A stretch of DNA of 64,000 bases, from assembly GCF_001646665.1 (NCBI RefSeq), contig NZ_LWBU01000110.1, positions 28,861 to 92,860 of the forward strand, read 5' to 3'. The notes under the pieces were generated by a model, which had not been told where the DNA came from, ran no database searches, and was given only the letters and a program-made list of their open reading frames with translations. This DNA is from Streptomyces noursei. Lineage in GTDB: Bacteria > Actinomycetota > Actinomycetes > Streptomycetales > Streptomycetaceae. A program made the translations under genes and the position numbers. How positions within the stretch are numbered: position 1 is the stretch's first letter; each line of letters opens with the position of its first letter. Shown piece by piece: positions 16,102 to 25,207 of the stretch.

Positions 16102-18300
16102 ATGCCCACCGCCCTGCGTATCTGCCCGCTCTGCGAAGCCACCTGCGGGCTCACCCTCACCCTCGACGGCACGCGTGTCACCGGCGCGCGCGGTGACCGG
16201 GACGACGTCTTCAGCCAGGGGTTCATCTGCCCCAAGGGCGCGTCGTTCGGCGAGCTCGACGCCGACCCCGACCGCCTGCGTGCCCCGCTCGTGCGCCGGG
16301 CGGACGGCACCCTGGCGGAGGCCGGCTGGGAGGAGGCGTTCGACCTGATCGCGCGCCGGCTGCCGCCGCTCGTCGAGCGGCACGGCGCCGACGCCGTCGG
16401 GGTCGTCCTCGGCAACCCCAACGTCCACACCATGGCGGGGGCGCTCTACCCGCCGGTCCTCCTCGGCGCCCTGCGCACCCGCAGCCTCTTCACCGCGTCC
16501 ACGCTGGACCAGATGCCCAAGCACGTCTCCAGCGGGCTGATGTTCGGCGACCCCTTCGCCATCCCCGTCCCCGACCTGGACCGCACCGCCCACCTGCTGG
16601 TGATCGGCGCCAACCCGCTGGAGTCCAACGGCAGCCTGTGCACCGCGCCCGACTTCCCCGGCAAACTCAAGGCGCTGCGCAAACGCGGCGGCACGCTCAC
16701 GGTCGTCGACCCGCGCCGCACCCGCACCGCGCGCCTGGCCGACCGGCACGTCGCCGTCCGCCCCGGCACCGACGCGCTCCTGCTCGCCGCCCTCGTCCAC
16801 GTGCTGTACGAGGAGGGCCTCACCGACCTCGGGGCACTCGCCGCGCACGTCCAGGGGGTCGAGGAGGTCGAGGCCGCCGTACGGGACTTCACGCCCGAGA
16901 CGGTCGCCGGCGCGTGCGACGTGGACGCCGGCACCATCCGGGCGCTCGCCCGCGAACTGGCGGCGGCGCCGGCGGCGGCCGTCTACGGGCGGGTCGGCGG
17001 CAGCACCGTCGCGTACGGCACCCTCACCAACTGGCTCGTCGACGTCCTCAACGTCCTCACCGGCAACCTCGACCGGCCCGGCGGCGCGCTGTTCCCGCTC
17101 TCCGCGACGGTCCCCGCGCCCCGCCCCGCCGGTCCCGGCAAGGGCTTCGCGCTCGGCCGCTGGACGAGCCGTGTCTCCGGGCACCCCGAGGCCAAGGGCG
17201 AACTGCCCATGGCCGCCCTCGCGGAGGAGATCGAGACCCCCGGCGAGGGCCGCATCCGCGCGCTCGTCGCCATCGCCGCCAACCCGGTCCTCTCCGCCCC
17301 CGACGGCGACCGCCTCGACCGCGCCCTCGGCGCACTGGACTTCATGGTGAGCGTCGACCCGTACCTCAACGAGACCTCACGGCACGCCGACGTGATCCTG
17401 CCGCCGCCGCCCCCCGCCCAGAGCGCCCACTTCGACTTCGCGTTCAACGGCTTCGCCGTCCGCAACCAGGTCCGGTACACCCCCGCGCCCGTCCCCCTGG
17501 AGCCGGGCCGCATGGACGAGTGCGAGATCCACGCCCGGCTGATCCTGGCCGCGACCGGCATGCACGGGGCCGCACCGCACACCGTCGACGACATGGTCAT
17601 CGCCCGCACCCTCGCCAGGGTCGTCACCGAGCCGCACTCGCCCGCCCACGGCCAGGACCCCCAGGAGTACGCGGTCCGCCTCACCGGCCGCACCGGCGCC
17701 GAGCGGCGGCTGGACCTGATGCTGCGCCTCGGTCCCTACGGCCTCACCCTCGACCGGCTGCGGGCGCACCCCCACGGCATCGACCTCGGCCCGCTGGAGC
17801 CCCGCGTCCCCCAGGTCCTCAAGACCCGCAGCGGACGCGTCGAACTCCTGCCGGAACCCGTCGCCGCCGACCTGCCCCGGCTTCGGGAGGCCCTGTCGGC
17901 ACCCGGCGACTCCCTCGTCCTCGTCGGCCGCCGTCACCTGCGCTCCAACAACAGCTGGATGCACAACGTCCCCACGCTCAACAGCGGCACCAACACCTGC
18001 ACCCTCCAGGTCCACCCCGAGGACGCGGACCGCCTGGGCCTCACCGACGGCGGCACCGCCCGCGTCAAGGCCGAGGGCGGCGAGCTGCGTGTCCCCGTCG
18101 AGGTCACGGACGCCGTGCGCCCCGGCGTGGTGAGCATCCCGCACGGCTGGGGCCACGACCGGCCGGGGACCCGCATGGCGGTCGCCGCCGGACGGCCGGG
18201 CGTCAATGTGAACCAGCTGCTCGACGGGAGCCGGCTCGACCCGCTGTCCGGCACCGCCGTGCTCAACGGCTTCCCCGTCCGCGTAGCACCAGCCAGCTGA
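16102..18300 (+). CDS. Molybdopterin-dependent oxidoreductase (formate dehydrogenase/nitrate reductase superfamily)
   Basis: Catalytic subunit of the Mo-bisMGD (DMSO reductase) superfamily, 732 aa. A [4Fe-4S] site is formed by Cys8, Cys11, Cys15 and Cys43 (CPLCEATC, then FICPKG). The central cofactor domains follow, with VVDPRRTRTARLADRHVAVRPGTD. The C-terminal dinucleotide-binding barrel is also present (RSNNSWMHNVPTL, HPEDADRLGLTDG). There is no Tat signal, so it is cytoplasmic. No diaphorase or ferredoxin subunit is adjacent; it is a stand-alone type often annotated as a molybdopterin oxidoreductase. ATG 16102 has GGGAGG upstream. Substrate unknown. Confidence 0.9.
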   Translation: MPTALRICPLCEATCGLTLTLDGTRVTGARGDRDDVFSQGFICPKGASFGELDADPDRLRAPLVRRADGTLAEAGWEEAFDLIARRLPPLVERHGADAVGVVLGNPNVHTMAGALYPPVLLGALRTRSLFTASTLDQMPKHVSSGLMFGDPFAIPVPDLDRTAHLLVIGANPLESNGSLCTAPDFPGKLKALRKRGGTLTVVDPRRTRTARLADRHVAVRPGTDALLLAALVHVLYEEGLTDLGALAAHVQGVEEVEAAVRDFTPETVAGACDVDAGTIRALARELAAAPAAAVYGRVGGSTVAYGTLTNWLVDVLNVLTGNLDRPGGALFPLSATVPAPRPAGPGKGFALGRWTSRVSGHPEAKGELPMAALAEEIETPGEGRIRALVAIAANPVLSAPDGDRLDRALGALDFMVSVDPYLNETSRHADVILPPPPPAQSAHFDFAFNGFAVRNQVRYTPAPVPLEPGRMDECEIHARLILAATGMHGAAPHTVDDMVIARTLARVVTEPHSPAHGQDPQEYAVRLTGRTGAERRLDLMLRLGPYGLTLDRLRAHPHGIDLGPLEPRVPQVLKTRSGRVELLPEPVAADLPRLREALSAPGDSLVLVGRRHLRSNNSWMHNVPTLNSGTNTCTLQVHPEDADRLGLTDGGTARVKAEGGELRVPVEVTDAVRPGVVSIPHGWGHDRPGTRMAVAAGRPGVNVNQLLDGSRLDPLSGTAVLNGFPVRVAPAS

Positions 18301-18357
18301 CCTGGGGTTTTGCTCGTATTGCTCACGCGTCGACATCTTGCTGACGGCTGAACGAGG

Positions 18358-18414
18358 CACCTAACGTCATCCGGGCCGCCGCCCCCGGTGGAGTTCAAGG
18401 GTGAACGTTAGGTG
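18358..18414. promoter_or_regulatory. Long-range inverted repeat overlapping transporter start
   Basis: Arms CACCTAACGT (18358-18367) and ACGTTAGGTG (18405-18414) are perfect and enclose 37 nt. The right arm runs into the GTG start at 18412. A smaller hairpin GTTCA-N4-TGAAC (18393-18406) overlaps the AAGGG ribosome site. It could be a paired operator or an mRNA structure hiding the start. Confidence 0.5.
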
Positions 18415-19887
18415 TCCTCCATGCTGACAGTCCTCGGCTTCGCCATGATCGCGACCTTCCTGGTCCTGATCATGATGAAGAAGATGTCGCCGATCGCGGC
18501 GCTCGTCCTCGTCCCCGCCCTCTTCTGCGTCCTCGTCGGACAGGGCGCACAGCTCGGCGACTACGTACTCGAAGGCGTCGGCAATCTCGCGCCCACCGCC
18601 GCGATGCTGATGTTCGCCATCGTCTACTTCGGCGTGATGATCGACGTCGGCCTCTTCGACCCGATCGTCCGGGGCATCCTGCGCTTCTGCAAGGCCGATC
18701 CGCTGCGGATCGTGGTCGGTACGGCGGTCCTCGCCGCGATCGTCTCGCTGGACGGCGACGGGTCGACCACCTTCATGATCACCGTCTCGGCCATGTACCC
18801 GCTCTACAAGCGCCTCGGGATGAGCCTGGTCGTGATGACCGGCGTCGCCGCCACCGCCAACGGCGTGATGAACACGCTGCCCTGGGGCGGCCCCACGGCC
18901 CGCGCCGCCACCGCGCTCAAGCTGGACGCCGGCGACATCTTCGTACCGATGATCCCGGCCCTCGGCGCCGGCCTGCTGTTCGTCTTCGCCCTCGCGTACG
19001 TCCTGGGGCGGCGGGAGCGCAAGCGCCTGGGCCACCTCACCCTGGACGAGGCCCTGGAGCCGCGGACCGGGACCGTACTGGCCGCGGCGGGCGGCGACGG
19101 CGGCACGGAGCGGTCCGTCACCGCACCGGCGCTCACGTCCCCGGCCCCGGGCGCGTCCATGCCCCCGGCCCCGGCCCCGGGCACGCCCCCGGCCGGTGAC
19201 GGTGACGGTGACGTCGACGGCGCGGGACCGGCGGCCGACGAGGGGTTCCAGGGACTCGACCCGGAGCGTCCCACCCTCCGCCCCCGGCTGTACTGGTTCA
19301 ACGCGGCACTGACGGTGGCCCTCCTCACCGCCATGATCATGGAGCTGCTGCCCATCCCGGTGCTCTTCCTGATCGGCGCGGCCCTCGCCCTCACGGTCAA
19401 CTTCCCGCACATGCCCGACCAGAAGGCGCGCATCGCCGCCCACGCCGACAACGTCCTCAACGTCGCCGGCATGGTCTTCGCCGCCGCCGTCTTCACCGGG
19501 GTCCTCACCGGAACCGGCATGGTCAAGCACATGGCCGACTGGCTCGTCGGCGCCGTCCCGGAGGCCATGGGCCCGCACATGGCCCTCGTCACCGGCCTGT
19601 TGAGCCTGCCCCTGACGTACTTCATGTCCAACGACGGCTTCTACTTCGGCGTCCTGCCCGTCCTCGCGGAGGCCGGCGCCGCGCACGGCGTGTCACCGCT
19701 GGAGATCGCCCGCGCCTCCCTGGTGGGCCAGGCCCTGCACATGTCCAGCCCGCTCGTGCCCGCGGTGTACGTCCTGGTGGGCATGGCGAAGGTCGAGTTC
19801 GGCGACCACACCCGCTTCACCGTCAAGTGGGCGGCGCTGACCTCGCTGGTGGTGCTGGGCGCCGGACTGCTCCTCGGCATCATCTGA
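18412..19887 (+). CDS. CitMHS-family metal-citrate:H+ symporter
   Basis: Inner-membrane secondary transporter for citrate complexed with a divalent metal, 491 aa. Hydrophobic segments occur throughout, with family blocks MMKKMSPIAALVLVPALFCVLVG, SLDGDGSTTFMITVSAMYPLYKRLGM, LPWGGPTARAATAL and, near the end, MSNDGFYFGVLPVL and ALHMSSPLVPAVYVL. The cytoplasmic loop (about 215-285) carries a long Pro/Ala/Gly and GDGDGD-rich stretch. GTG 18412 is preferred since AAGGG is 10 nt upstream; ATG 18421 is the alternative. The stop overlaps the MFS start by one base (TGATG). The inverted repeat at its start suggests tight control. Confidence 0.9.
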   Translation: MSSMLTVLGFAMIATFLVLIMMKKMSPIAALVLVPALFCVLVGQGAQLGDYVLEGVGNLAPTAAMLMFAIVYFGVMIDVGLFDPIVRGILRFCKADPLRIVVGTAVLAAIVSLDGDGSTTFMITVSAMYPLYKRLGMSLVVMTGVAATANGVMNTLPWGGPTARAATALKLDAGDIFVPMIPALGAGLLFVFALAYVLGRRERKRLGHLTLDEALEPRTGTVLAAAGGDGGTERSVTAPALTSPAPGASMPPAPAPGTPPAGDGDGDVDGAGPAADEGFQGLDPERPTLRPRLYWFNAALTVALLTAMIMELLPIPVLFLIGAALALTVNFPHMPDQKARIAAHADNVLNVAGMVFAAAVFTGVLTGTGMVKHMADWLVGAVPEAMGPHMALVTGLLSLPLTYFMSNDGFYFGVLPVLAEAGAAHGVSPLEIARASLVGQALHMSSPLVPAVYVLVGMAKVEFGDHTRFTVKWAALTSLVVLGAGLLLGII

Positions 19888-21152
19888 TGAAGCGGTACTG
19901 GCTGCTGCGCCTCGTCATCGCCTTCGGCTTCGCCCAGGCGGCGGTGTCGATGGCGCGGCCCGCCGTCTCGTACCGCGCCCTCTCGCTGGGCGCGGACGAG
20001 CGCGCGATCGGCGTCATCGCGGGCGCGTACGCGCTGCTGCCGCTGTTCGCCGCCGTACCGGTCGGGCGCAGGACCGACCGCGGCCGGTGCGCGCCCCTGC
20101 TGCCCACCGGTGTCGTGCTCATCGCCGGCGGCTGCGCGCTGAGCGGAACGGCCGGCTCACTGGCGTGGATGGCCGCGTGGAGCGGCGTGATGGGGCTCGG
20201 CCACCTGTGCTTCGTGATCGGCGCCCAGTCCCTCGTGGCCCGCCGGTCCGCGCCGGCCGAACAGGACCGCGACTTCGGGCACTTCACCATCGGTGCCTCG
20301 CTCGGGCAGCTCGTCGGGCCGGTCGCCGCGGGGCTCCTCGTCGGCGACGCCCCGGGCCGCGGCGGCACGCTCGCCCTGGTGGTGTCGGCCGCGGTCGCCG
20401 CGGTGGCCCTCACCTCCCTCTGGCGCGTCGAGCAGCGCGACGCCGGCCCCCGGCACGCGCGCGTGGAACGGGACGCGGTCCCCGTCCACCGCATCCTGCG
20501 CACGCGCGGGGTGCCCGCCGGCATCTTCGTCAGCCTCGCCGTGCTCTCCGCGACCGACATCCTGACCGCCTACCTGCCGGTCGTGGGCGAGCAGCGCTCC
20601 ATCCCGCCGGCCACCGTCGGACTGCTGCTGAGCCTGCGCGCCGCCGCCACCATCGCCTGCCGGCTGGTGATGACCCCGATGCTCCGGCTGCTGGGCCGCA
20701 CGGCGCTGCTGACCGTGACCTGCCTGCTCGCCGGGGTGCTGTGCGCCGGCATCGCGCTGCCCGTGCCCGTGTGGGCGCTCGCCGCGATGCTGGCCGTGCT
20801 CGGCTTCTGCCTGGGGGCCGGCCAGCCGTTGTCGATGACCACCGTGGTCCGGGCCGCCCCCCAGGAGGCGCGCTCCACGGCCCTCGCCCTGCGCCTGACG
20901 GGCAACCGGCTCGGCCAGGTCGCGGCACCGGCGTCCGCCGGGCTGGTCGCCGGCGTCGCCGGTACGGCCGCCCCGTTCGTGATGCTGGGCGCCCTGCTCC
21001 TGGCGGCGGCGGGCCTGGGCGCCCGGGCGGGCCGGGGGACCGGCGGGACGCTCGGCCCGGAGGCGGCGGCCCCCGGCGGTGGCGCGGGGACCCCCACCGG
21101 GGCGGCCGGCGGCACCCGGGCGGCCCGCTGCGGAACCCGCCCACGGCGGTGA
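19887..21152 (+). CDS. MFS transporter
   Basis: Major facilitator permease, 421 aa, with about 12 hydrophobic segments. The cytoplasmic loop motif VPVGRRTDRGRCAPLL (about 56-72) matches motif A of the family (GxxxDRxGRR, loosely). A second-half counterpart precedes MLRLLGRTALL. The last 40 residues are Gly/Ala/Pro-rich and probably disordered. ATG 19887 shares one base with the citrate transporter stop, so the two are coupled. The adjacent gene suggests export or uptake tied to organic acids or metal, but the substrate is not determinable. Confidence 0.85.
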   Translation: MKRYWLLRLVIAFGFAQAAVSMARPAVSYRALSLGADERAIGVIAGAYALLPLFAAVPVGRRTDRGRCAPLLPTGVVLIAGGCALSGTAGSLAWMAAWSGVMGLGHLCFVIGAQSLVARRSAPAEQDRDFGHFTIGASLGQLVGPVAAGLLVGDAPGRGGTLALVVSAAVAAVALTSLWRVEQRDAGPRHARVERDAVPVHRILRTRGVPAGIFVSLAVLSATDILTAYLPVVGEQRSIPPATVGLLLSLRAAATIACRLVMTPMLRLLGRTALLTVTCLLAGVLCAGIALPVPVWALAAMLAVLGFCLGAGQPLSMTTVVRAAPQEARSTALALRLTGNRLGQVAAPASAGLVAGVAGTAAPFVMLGALLLAAAGLGARAGRGTGGTLGPEAAAPGGGAGTPTGAAGGTRAARCGTRPRR

Positions 21153-21169
21153 CCCCGGAGGGTCCCGCC

Positions 21170-21225
21170 CGTCCGGTTCCGGCCGATCGGGTCCGGTCGT
21201 CCGGTCCCAGCGCGTCCGGTTCCGG
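21170..21225. repeat. CGTCCGGTTCCGG direct repeat
   Basis: CGTCCGGTTCCGG at 21170-21182 and 21213-21225, with further GTCCGGT words between, lies in the spacer after the MFS gene. It may be part of the promoter region of the DUF3574 gene or simple slippage. Confidence 0.5.
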
Positions 21226-21310
21226 TCCGGCCCGGTGGTTCGGCCGCCCGGTGGCGCACCCGAGTGTCAGAGTGATCGGCACCCCGCCCCGCACGGAAGG
21301 CCGCCCGGTC

Positions 21311-21796
21311 ATGCCCACACGCACCCGCCCCCACCCGGTCATGCCCACCACCACCCGCTCCCGCCTGGCGCTCACCACCGCGGCGGTCCTCCTCGCGGCC
21401 GGCGCCCCCGCCGCGTACGCGGCCCTCGACGACCGGTCCGGCGGTGCCGCGCCCACCGCCCGCGGCGCGGCGTACGTGGAGACGCGGCTGCTCTTCGGCA
21501 CGGAGCGGCCCGACGGGGGGCCGGCCGTCACGGACCGGCAGTTCACGGCCTTCGTCGACCGCGAGGTCACCCCCGCCTTCCCCGAGGGGCTGACCGTCCG
21601 GGAGGGGCGCGGGCAGTGGCGGGACGCGAGCGGCCGGATCGCGCGGGAGCGGTCGTACGAACTGGTCCTGCTCTACCCGGCCGGGGAGGCGCACGTACGC
21701 GACCCGGCGGTCGAGCGGATCCGCGACGCCTACGAGCGCGCATTCGGCCAGGAGTCCGTGGCCCGCCTCGACGAACGGACCTCGGTGGACTTCTGA
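21311..21796 (+). CDS. DUF3574 secreted protein
   Basis: Exported protein of 161 aa. A signal peptide or N-terminal anchor (about 12-38, LALTTAAVLLAAGAPAAYA) precedes a DUF3574 domain (about 50-160) with ETRLLFGTERP, VTDRQFTAFVDREVTPAFPEGLTV and the catalytic-looking ERSYELVLLYP block. ATG 21311 has GGAAGG 10 nt upstream; ATG 21341 is possible. The function of the family is unknown. It is followed by the aldehyde dehydrogenase operon but separated by that operon's promoter. Confidence 0.8.
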   Translation: MPTRTRPHPVMPTTTRSRLALTTAAVLLAAGAPAAYAALDDRSGGAAPTARGAAYVETRLLFGTERPDGGPAVTDRQFTAFVDREVTPAFPEGLTVREGRGQWRDASGRIARERSYELVLLYPAGEAHVRDPAVERIRDAYERAFGQESVARLDERTSVDF

Positions 21797-21833
21797 TGTG
21801 ATGTGGTCGGTCCCGCAGCCCCTGGCGTCCAAA

Positions 21834-21850
21834 AACTACCACCGCTAGTT
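21834..21850. promoter_or_regulatory. TetR operator AACTACC-N3-GCTAGTT (aldehyde dehydrogenase promoter)
   Basis: A 17-bp near-palindrome 50 bp upstream of the aldehyde dehydrogenase ATG. It is nearly the reverse complement of the site at 25208-25224 beside the tetR gene (16 of 17 positions agree), so the TetR at 24536 probably controls both. Confidence 0.7.
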
Positions 21851-21899
21851 TGGGAGGGACGATCCAACGGAACAGCTCCGAAGGCCGAAGGAGAAGCGG

Positions 21900-23294
21900 A
21901 TGAAGGCCCACGACGGGATGTACATCGACGGCGCGTGGCGGCCCGCCGCCGGCACCGGCACCATCGCGGTGGTGAACCCGGCCGACGAGCAGGTCATCGG
22001 CCACGTCCCGGCCGGCACGGCCGAGGACGTCGACGCCGCGGTCCGGGCCGCCCGCGCCGCGCTCCCCGCGTGGGCCGCCACGGCCCCGGCCGACCGGGCC
22101 GCGCGCATCGCCGCCCTGCGCGACGCCCTGGCCGCCCGCAAGGACGAGATGGCCGGGACCATCACGGCGGAGCTCGGTGCACCGCCGCAGACCGCCCAGG
22201 CCATCCACGCCGGCCTGCCGGTCGTCGTCGCCGGCACGTACGCCGACCTGGCCGCCACGTACGCCTTCGAGGAGAAGGTGGGGAACTCCACCGTCCTGAT
22301 GGAGCCGGTCGGCGTGGTGGGCGCCATCACGCCCTGGAACTACCCCCTGCACCAGATCGTCGCGAAGGTCGCGCCCGCCCTGGCCGCCGGGTGCACGATC
22401 GTCCTCAAGCCGGCCGAGGACACGCCCCTGACCGCCCAGCTGTTCGCCGAGGCCGTCGACGCGGCCGGCCTGCCCGCCGGTGTGTTCAACCTGGTGACGG
22501 GTCTCGGCCCGGTCGCCGGGCAGGCCCTCGCCGAGCACGACGGCGTCGACATGGTCTCCTTCACCGGCTCCACCGCCGTCGGCAGGAGGATCGGCGCCGC
22601 GGCAGGCGCGGCCGTCAAGCGCGTCGCCCTGGAGCTCGGCGGCAAGTCCGCCAACGTCATCCTGCCCGGCGCCGATCTCGCCAGGGCGGTCTCCGTCGGC
22701 ATCGCCAACGTGATGTCCAACTCCGGCCAGACCTGCAGCGCCTGGACCCGGATGCTGGTCCACCGCGACCTCCAGGACGAGGCCGCCGACCTCGCGGCCG
22801 CGGCGGTCGCCAAGTACGTGCCGGGCGACCGCGTCGGCCCGCTCGTCAACGCCAAGCAGCAGGAGCGGGTGCGCGGCTACATCGAGAAGGGCATCGCCGA
22901 GGGCGCCCGGCTCGTCGCCGGCGGCCCCGAGGCGCCCCTCGACAAGGGGTACTACGTCAGCCCCACCGTCTTCGCCGACGTCACGCCCGACATGACCATC
23001 GCCCGGGAGGAGATCTTCGGCCCGGTCGTCTCGATCCTGCCGTACGAGGACGAGGACGACGCCCTGCGCATCGCCAACGGCACCGTGTACGGTCTCGCCG
23101 GCGCGGTGTGGGCGGCCGACGACGAGACGGCCGTCGCCTTCGCGCGCCGCATGGAGACCGGTCAGGTCGACATCAACGGCGGCCGGTTCAACCCGCTGGC
23201 CCCGTTCGGCGGCTACAAGCAGTCGGGCGTCGGGCGCGAGCTGGGCGCGCACGGCCTCACCGAGTACCTGCAGACCAAGTCCCTTCAGTTCTGA
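21900..23294 (+). CDS. NAD(P)-dependent aldehyde dehydrogenase
   Basis: Oxidises aldehydes to acids, 464 aa, cytoplasmic. ALDH landmarks are the proton-relay Asn in TPWNYP, the cofactor loop [11 protein letters not shown] (about 222-232), the catalytic Glu in [13 protein letters not shown] (about 244-256) and the catalytic Cys in [10 protein letters not shown] (about 281). EEIFGPVVS and the C-terminal [15 protein letters not shown] are also present. ATG 21900 has AAGGAG upstream. It is first of a two-gene operon with the alcohol dehydrogenase 22 nt downstream, giving an alcohol-to-acid route. It carries the TetR operator shared with the acyl-CoA dehydrogenase gene. Confidence 0.93.
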   Translation: MKAHDGMYIDGAWRPAAGTGTIAVVNPADEQVIGHVPAGTAEDVDAAVRAARAALPAWAATAPADRAARIAALRDALAARKDEMAGTITAELGAPPQTAQAIHAGLPVVVAGTYADLAATYAFEEKVGNSTVLMEPVGVVGAITPWNYPLHQIVAKVAPALAAGCTIVLKPAEDTPLTAQLFAEAVDAAGLPAGVFNLVTGLGPVAGQALAEHDGVDMVSFTGSTAVGRRIGAAAGAAVKRVALELGGKSANVILPGADLARAVSVGIANVMSNSGQTCSAWTRMLVHRDLQDEAADLAAAAVAKYVPGDRVGPLVNAKQQERVRGYIEKGIAEGARLVAGGPEAPLDKGYYVSPTVFADVTPDMTIAREEIFGPVVSILPYEDEDDALRIANGTVYGLAGAVWAADDETAVAFARRMETGQVDINGGRFNPLAPFGGYKQSGVGRELGAHGLTEYLQTKSLQF

Positions 23295-23316
23295 ACGACA
23301 CCGGGAGACAACGATC

Positions 23317-24396
23317 GTGGTCCGAGCCGCCGTCCTGCCCGCCATAGGTGCTCCTCTGGAGATCACCGGCATCGAACTCCCGGAGCCCGGCCCCGGCCAG
23401 GTGAGGATCCGCCTCGCCGCGGCCGGTGTGTGCCACTCCGACCTGTCCCTGTCCAACGGCACCATGCGGCTGCCCGTCCCGGCGGTCCTCGGCCACGAGG
23501 GCGCCGGAACGGTGCTCGCCGTCGGGGAGGGCGTCGGCCACGTCGCCCCCGGCGACGGGGTCGTGCTCAACTGGGCGCCGTCCTGCGGCTCCTGCCACCC
23601 CTGCGCGCTGGGCGAGGTGTGGCTCTGCGCCGAGGCGCTCACCGGAGCGGGCAGGGTCCACGCCGTCGCCGAGGACGGCACGCGGCTGCACCCCGGACTG
23701 AACGTCGCCGCGTTCGCCGAGGAGACCGTCGTGCCGGCCGGGTGCGTGCTGCCCGCCCCCGACGGCGTACCGCTCACCGACGCGGCCCTGCTCGGCTGCG
23801 CCGTCCTCACCGGGTACGGGGCGGTCCACCACTCCGCGCGGGTGCGCGAGGGCGAGTCGGTGGTCGTGTTCGGCGTCGGCGGAGTGGGCCTCGCCACCCT
23901 CCAGGCCGCCCGCATCGCGGGCGCGGGGACGATCATCGCCGTCGACGTGTCGCCCGAGAAGGAGGAACTGGCCCGGCAGGCCGGCGCCACCGAATACCTC
24001 GTGGCCTCCGAGACCACCGCCAAGGAGGTCAGGAAGCTCACCGGCGGGCACGGCGCGGACGTGGCCGTCGAGTGCGTGGGCCGTGCCGTCACCATCCGCA
24101 CCGCCTGGGACTGCACCCGGCGCGGCGGCCGCACCACGGTCGTCGGCATCGGCGGCAAGGAGCAGCAGGTGAGCTTCCATGCCCTGGAGATCTTCCACTG
24201 GGGCCGTACGCTCTCCGGCTGCGTGTACGGCAACTCGCGCCCCGCCGAGGACCTGCCGGCCATCGCCGCCCACATCCGGGCCGGGCGCTTCGACCTGGGC
24301 GCGCTCGTCACCGAGCGCATCTCCCTGGACGGCATCCCGGCGGCGTTCGACAACATGATCGCGGGCAGGGGCGGACGGGCCCTGGTCGTCTTCTAG
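23317..24396 (+). CDS. Zinc-dependent alcohol dehydrogenase (MDR, class III-like)
   Basis: Alcohol:NAD(P)+ oxidoreductase, 359 aa. The catalytic zinc ligands appear in GVCHSD and GHEGAG. The structural-zinc lobe is CGSCHPCALGEVWLC (about 90-104). The Rossmann motif VFGVGGVGLATLQAARIAG (about 187-205) is followed by acidic AVDVS, favouring NAD. GTG 23317 is preceded by GGGAGA. It closes the operon begun by the aldehyde dehydrogenase, before a strong terminator. Product and substrate chain length are unknown; the regulator and neighbouring acyl-CoA dehydrogenase suggest alkanol or terpenoid-alcohol oxidation. Confidence 0.92.
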   Translation: MVRAAVLPAIGAPLEITGIELPEPGPGQVRIRLAAAGVCHSDLSLSNGTMRLPVPAVLGHEGAGTVLAVGEGVGHVAPGDGVVLNWAPSCGSCHPCALGEVWLCAEALTGAGRVHAVAEDGTRLHPGLNVAAFAEETVVPAGCVLPAPDGVPLTDAALLGCAVLTGYGAVHHSARVREGESVVVFGVGGVGLATLQAARIAGAGTIIAVDVSPEKEELARQAGATEYLVASETTAKEVRKLTGGHGADVAVECVGRAVTIRTAWDCTRRGGRTTVVGIGGKEQQVSFHALEIFHWGRTLSGCVYGNSRPAEDLPAIAAHIRAGRFDLGALVTERISLDGIPAAFDNMIAGRGGRALVVF

Positions 24397-24419
24397 GCCG
24401 CCGCCCCGGCACCCTTCCC

Positions 24420-24453
24420 GACGCCCCCGGCCGCATACGAGGCCGGGGGCGTC
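24420..24453. terminator. Terminator of dehydrogenase operon
   Basis: Perfect 13-bp stem GACGCCCCCGGCC / GGCCGGGGGCGTC with an 8-nt loop, 23 nt after the alcohol dehydrogenase stop. It also faces the convergent tetR. Confidence 0.9.
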
Positions 24454-24470
24454 ACACCCCTGCCCGCCCC

Positions 24471-24560
24471 CGCGCCGCGCGCGGCCCGGGTCAGTGACGT
24501 AGCGCCGCCTCGTACCGCGCCGCGCGCCGCCCGGGTCAGTGACGTACCGCCGCCTCGTAC
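24471..24560. repeat. 45-bp tandem duplication covering the tetR 3' end
   Basis: 24471-24515 and 24516-24560 are adjacent copies differing at two bases. The right copy contains the last codons and stop of the tetR gene (YEAAVRH-stop); the left copy repeats them as YEAALRH-stop outside the gene. A recent tandem duplication is the simplest reading. Confidence 0.85.
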
Positions 24561-25180
24561 CGCACCGCGAGTCCGTCCAGCAGGGCGCGCAGGCCCGTCT
24601 CGAAGGCGCCCTCGTCGACCTGCTGCTGCCGTTCGGCGAGCAGGTGGGCCTGGCCCAGGTGGGGGTAGTCCGCCGGGTCGTAGGCCGTCTCGTCGTCGAC
24701 GAAGCCGCGGGCGAACGAGCCGAGCGCCGAGCCGGTGATGAAGTACCGCATCAGCGCGCCGATGTGGGTGGCCTGGGCCGGGGGCCAGCCGGCGCGCACC
24801 ATGGCGCCGAACACGGCGTCGGCGACGCGGAGCCCGGCCGGGCGGCGGCCGGGCCCGCGGGCGAGCACCGGCACGATGTTGGGGTGGTCGGTGAGGGCCG
24901 CGCGGTAGGAGACGGCCCAGTCGTGCAGGGCGGTGCGCCAGTCGCGGCCGTCGTGCTCGTCGAACATCGACAGGTCGACCTTCGCGCTCACCGCGTCCGC
25001 GACGGCCTCCAGGATCTCGTCCTTGGTGCGGAAGTGGTTGTAGAGCGACGGCCCGCTGACGCCCAGTTCGGCGGCGAGGCGACGGGTGGAGACGGCGTCC
25101 AGTCCCTCCGCGTCCACCAGCGCACCGGCCGTGGCGACGATGCGGTCTCTGCTGAGGAGGGGCTTGCGCGGTCGGGCCAT
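24536..25180 (-). CDS. TetR-family regulator of the dehydrogenase regulon
   Basis: Repressor of 214 aa from ATG 25180 (another ATG at 25189). The HTH (about 9-55) shows LLSRDRIVATAGALVDAEGLDAVSTRRLAAELGVSGPSLYNHFRTKDEIL. The C-terminal domain is of the TetR_C type with MRYFITGSALGSFARGF. It is divergent from the acyl-CoA dehydrogenase; the 62-bp gap holds the operator AACTAGC-N3-GGTAGTT, repeated at the aldehyde dehydrogenase promoter 3.4 kb away. Autoregulation and control of both operons are inferred. Its last 15 codons are tandemly duplicated downstream. Confidence 0.88.
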   Translation of the reverse strand: MARPRKPLLSRDRIVATAGALVDAEGLDAVSTRRLAAELGVSGPSLYNHFRTKDEILEAVADAVSAKVDLSMFDEHDGRDWRTALHDWAVSYRAALTDHPNIVPVLARGPGRRPAGLRVADAVFGAMVRAGWPPAQATHIGALMRYFITGSALGSFARGFVDDETAYDPADYPHLGQAHLLAERQQQVDEGAFETGLRALLDGLAVRYEAAVRH

Positions 25181-25207
25181 GCGGCACATAGTAGGCCGGG
25201 GACAAGA

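Noticed and set aside
21567..24356. 929-codon open frame antisense to the aldehyde and alcohol dehydrogenase genes
   Set aside because: It is antisense to two complete enzymes with all catalytic motifs, and its protein is low-complexity with no domain.
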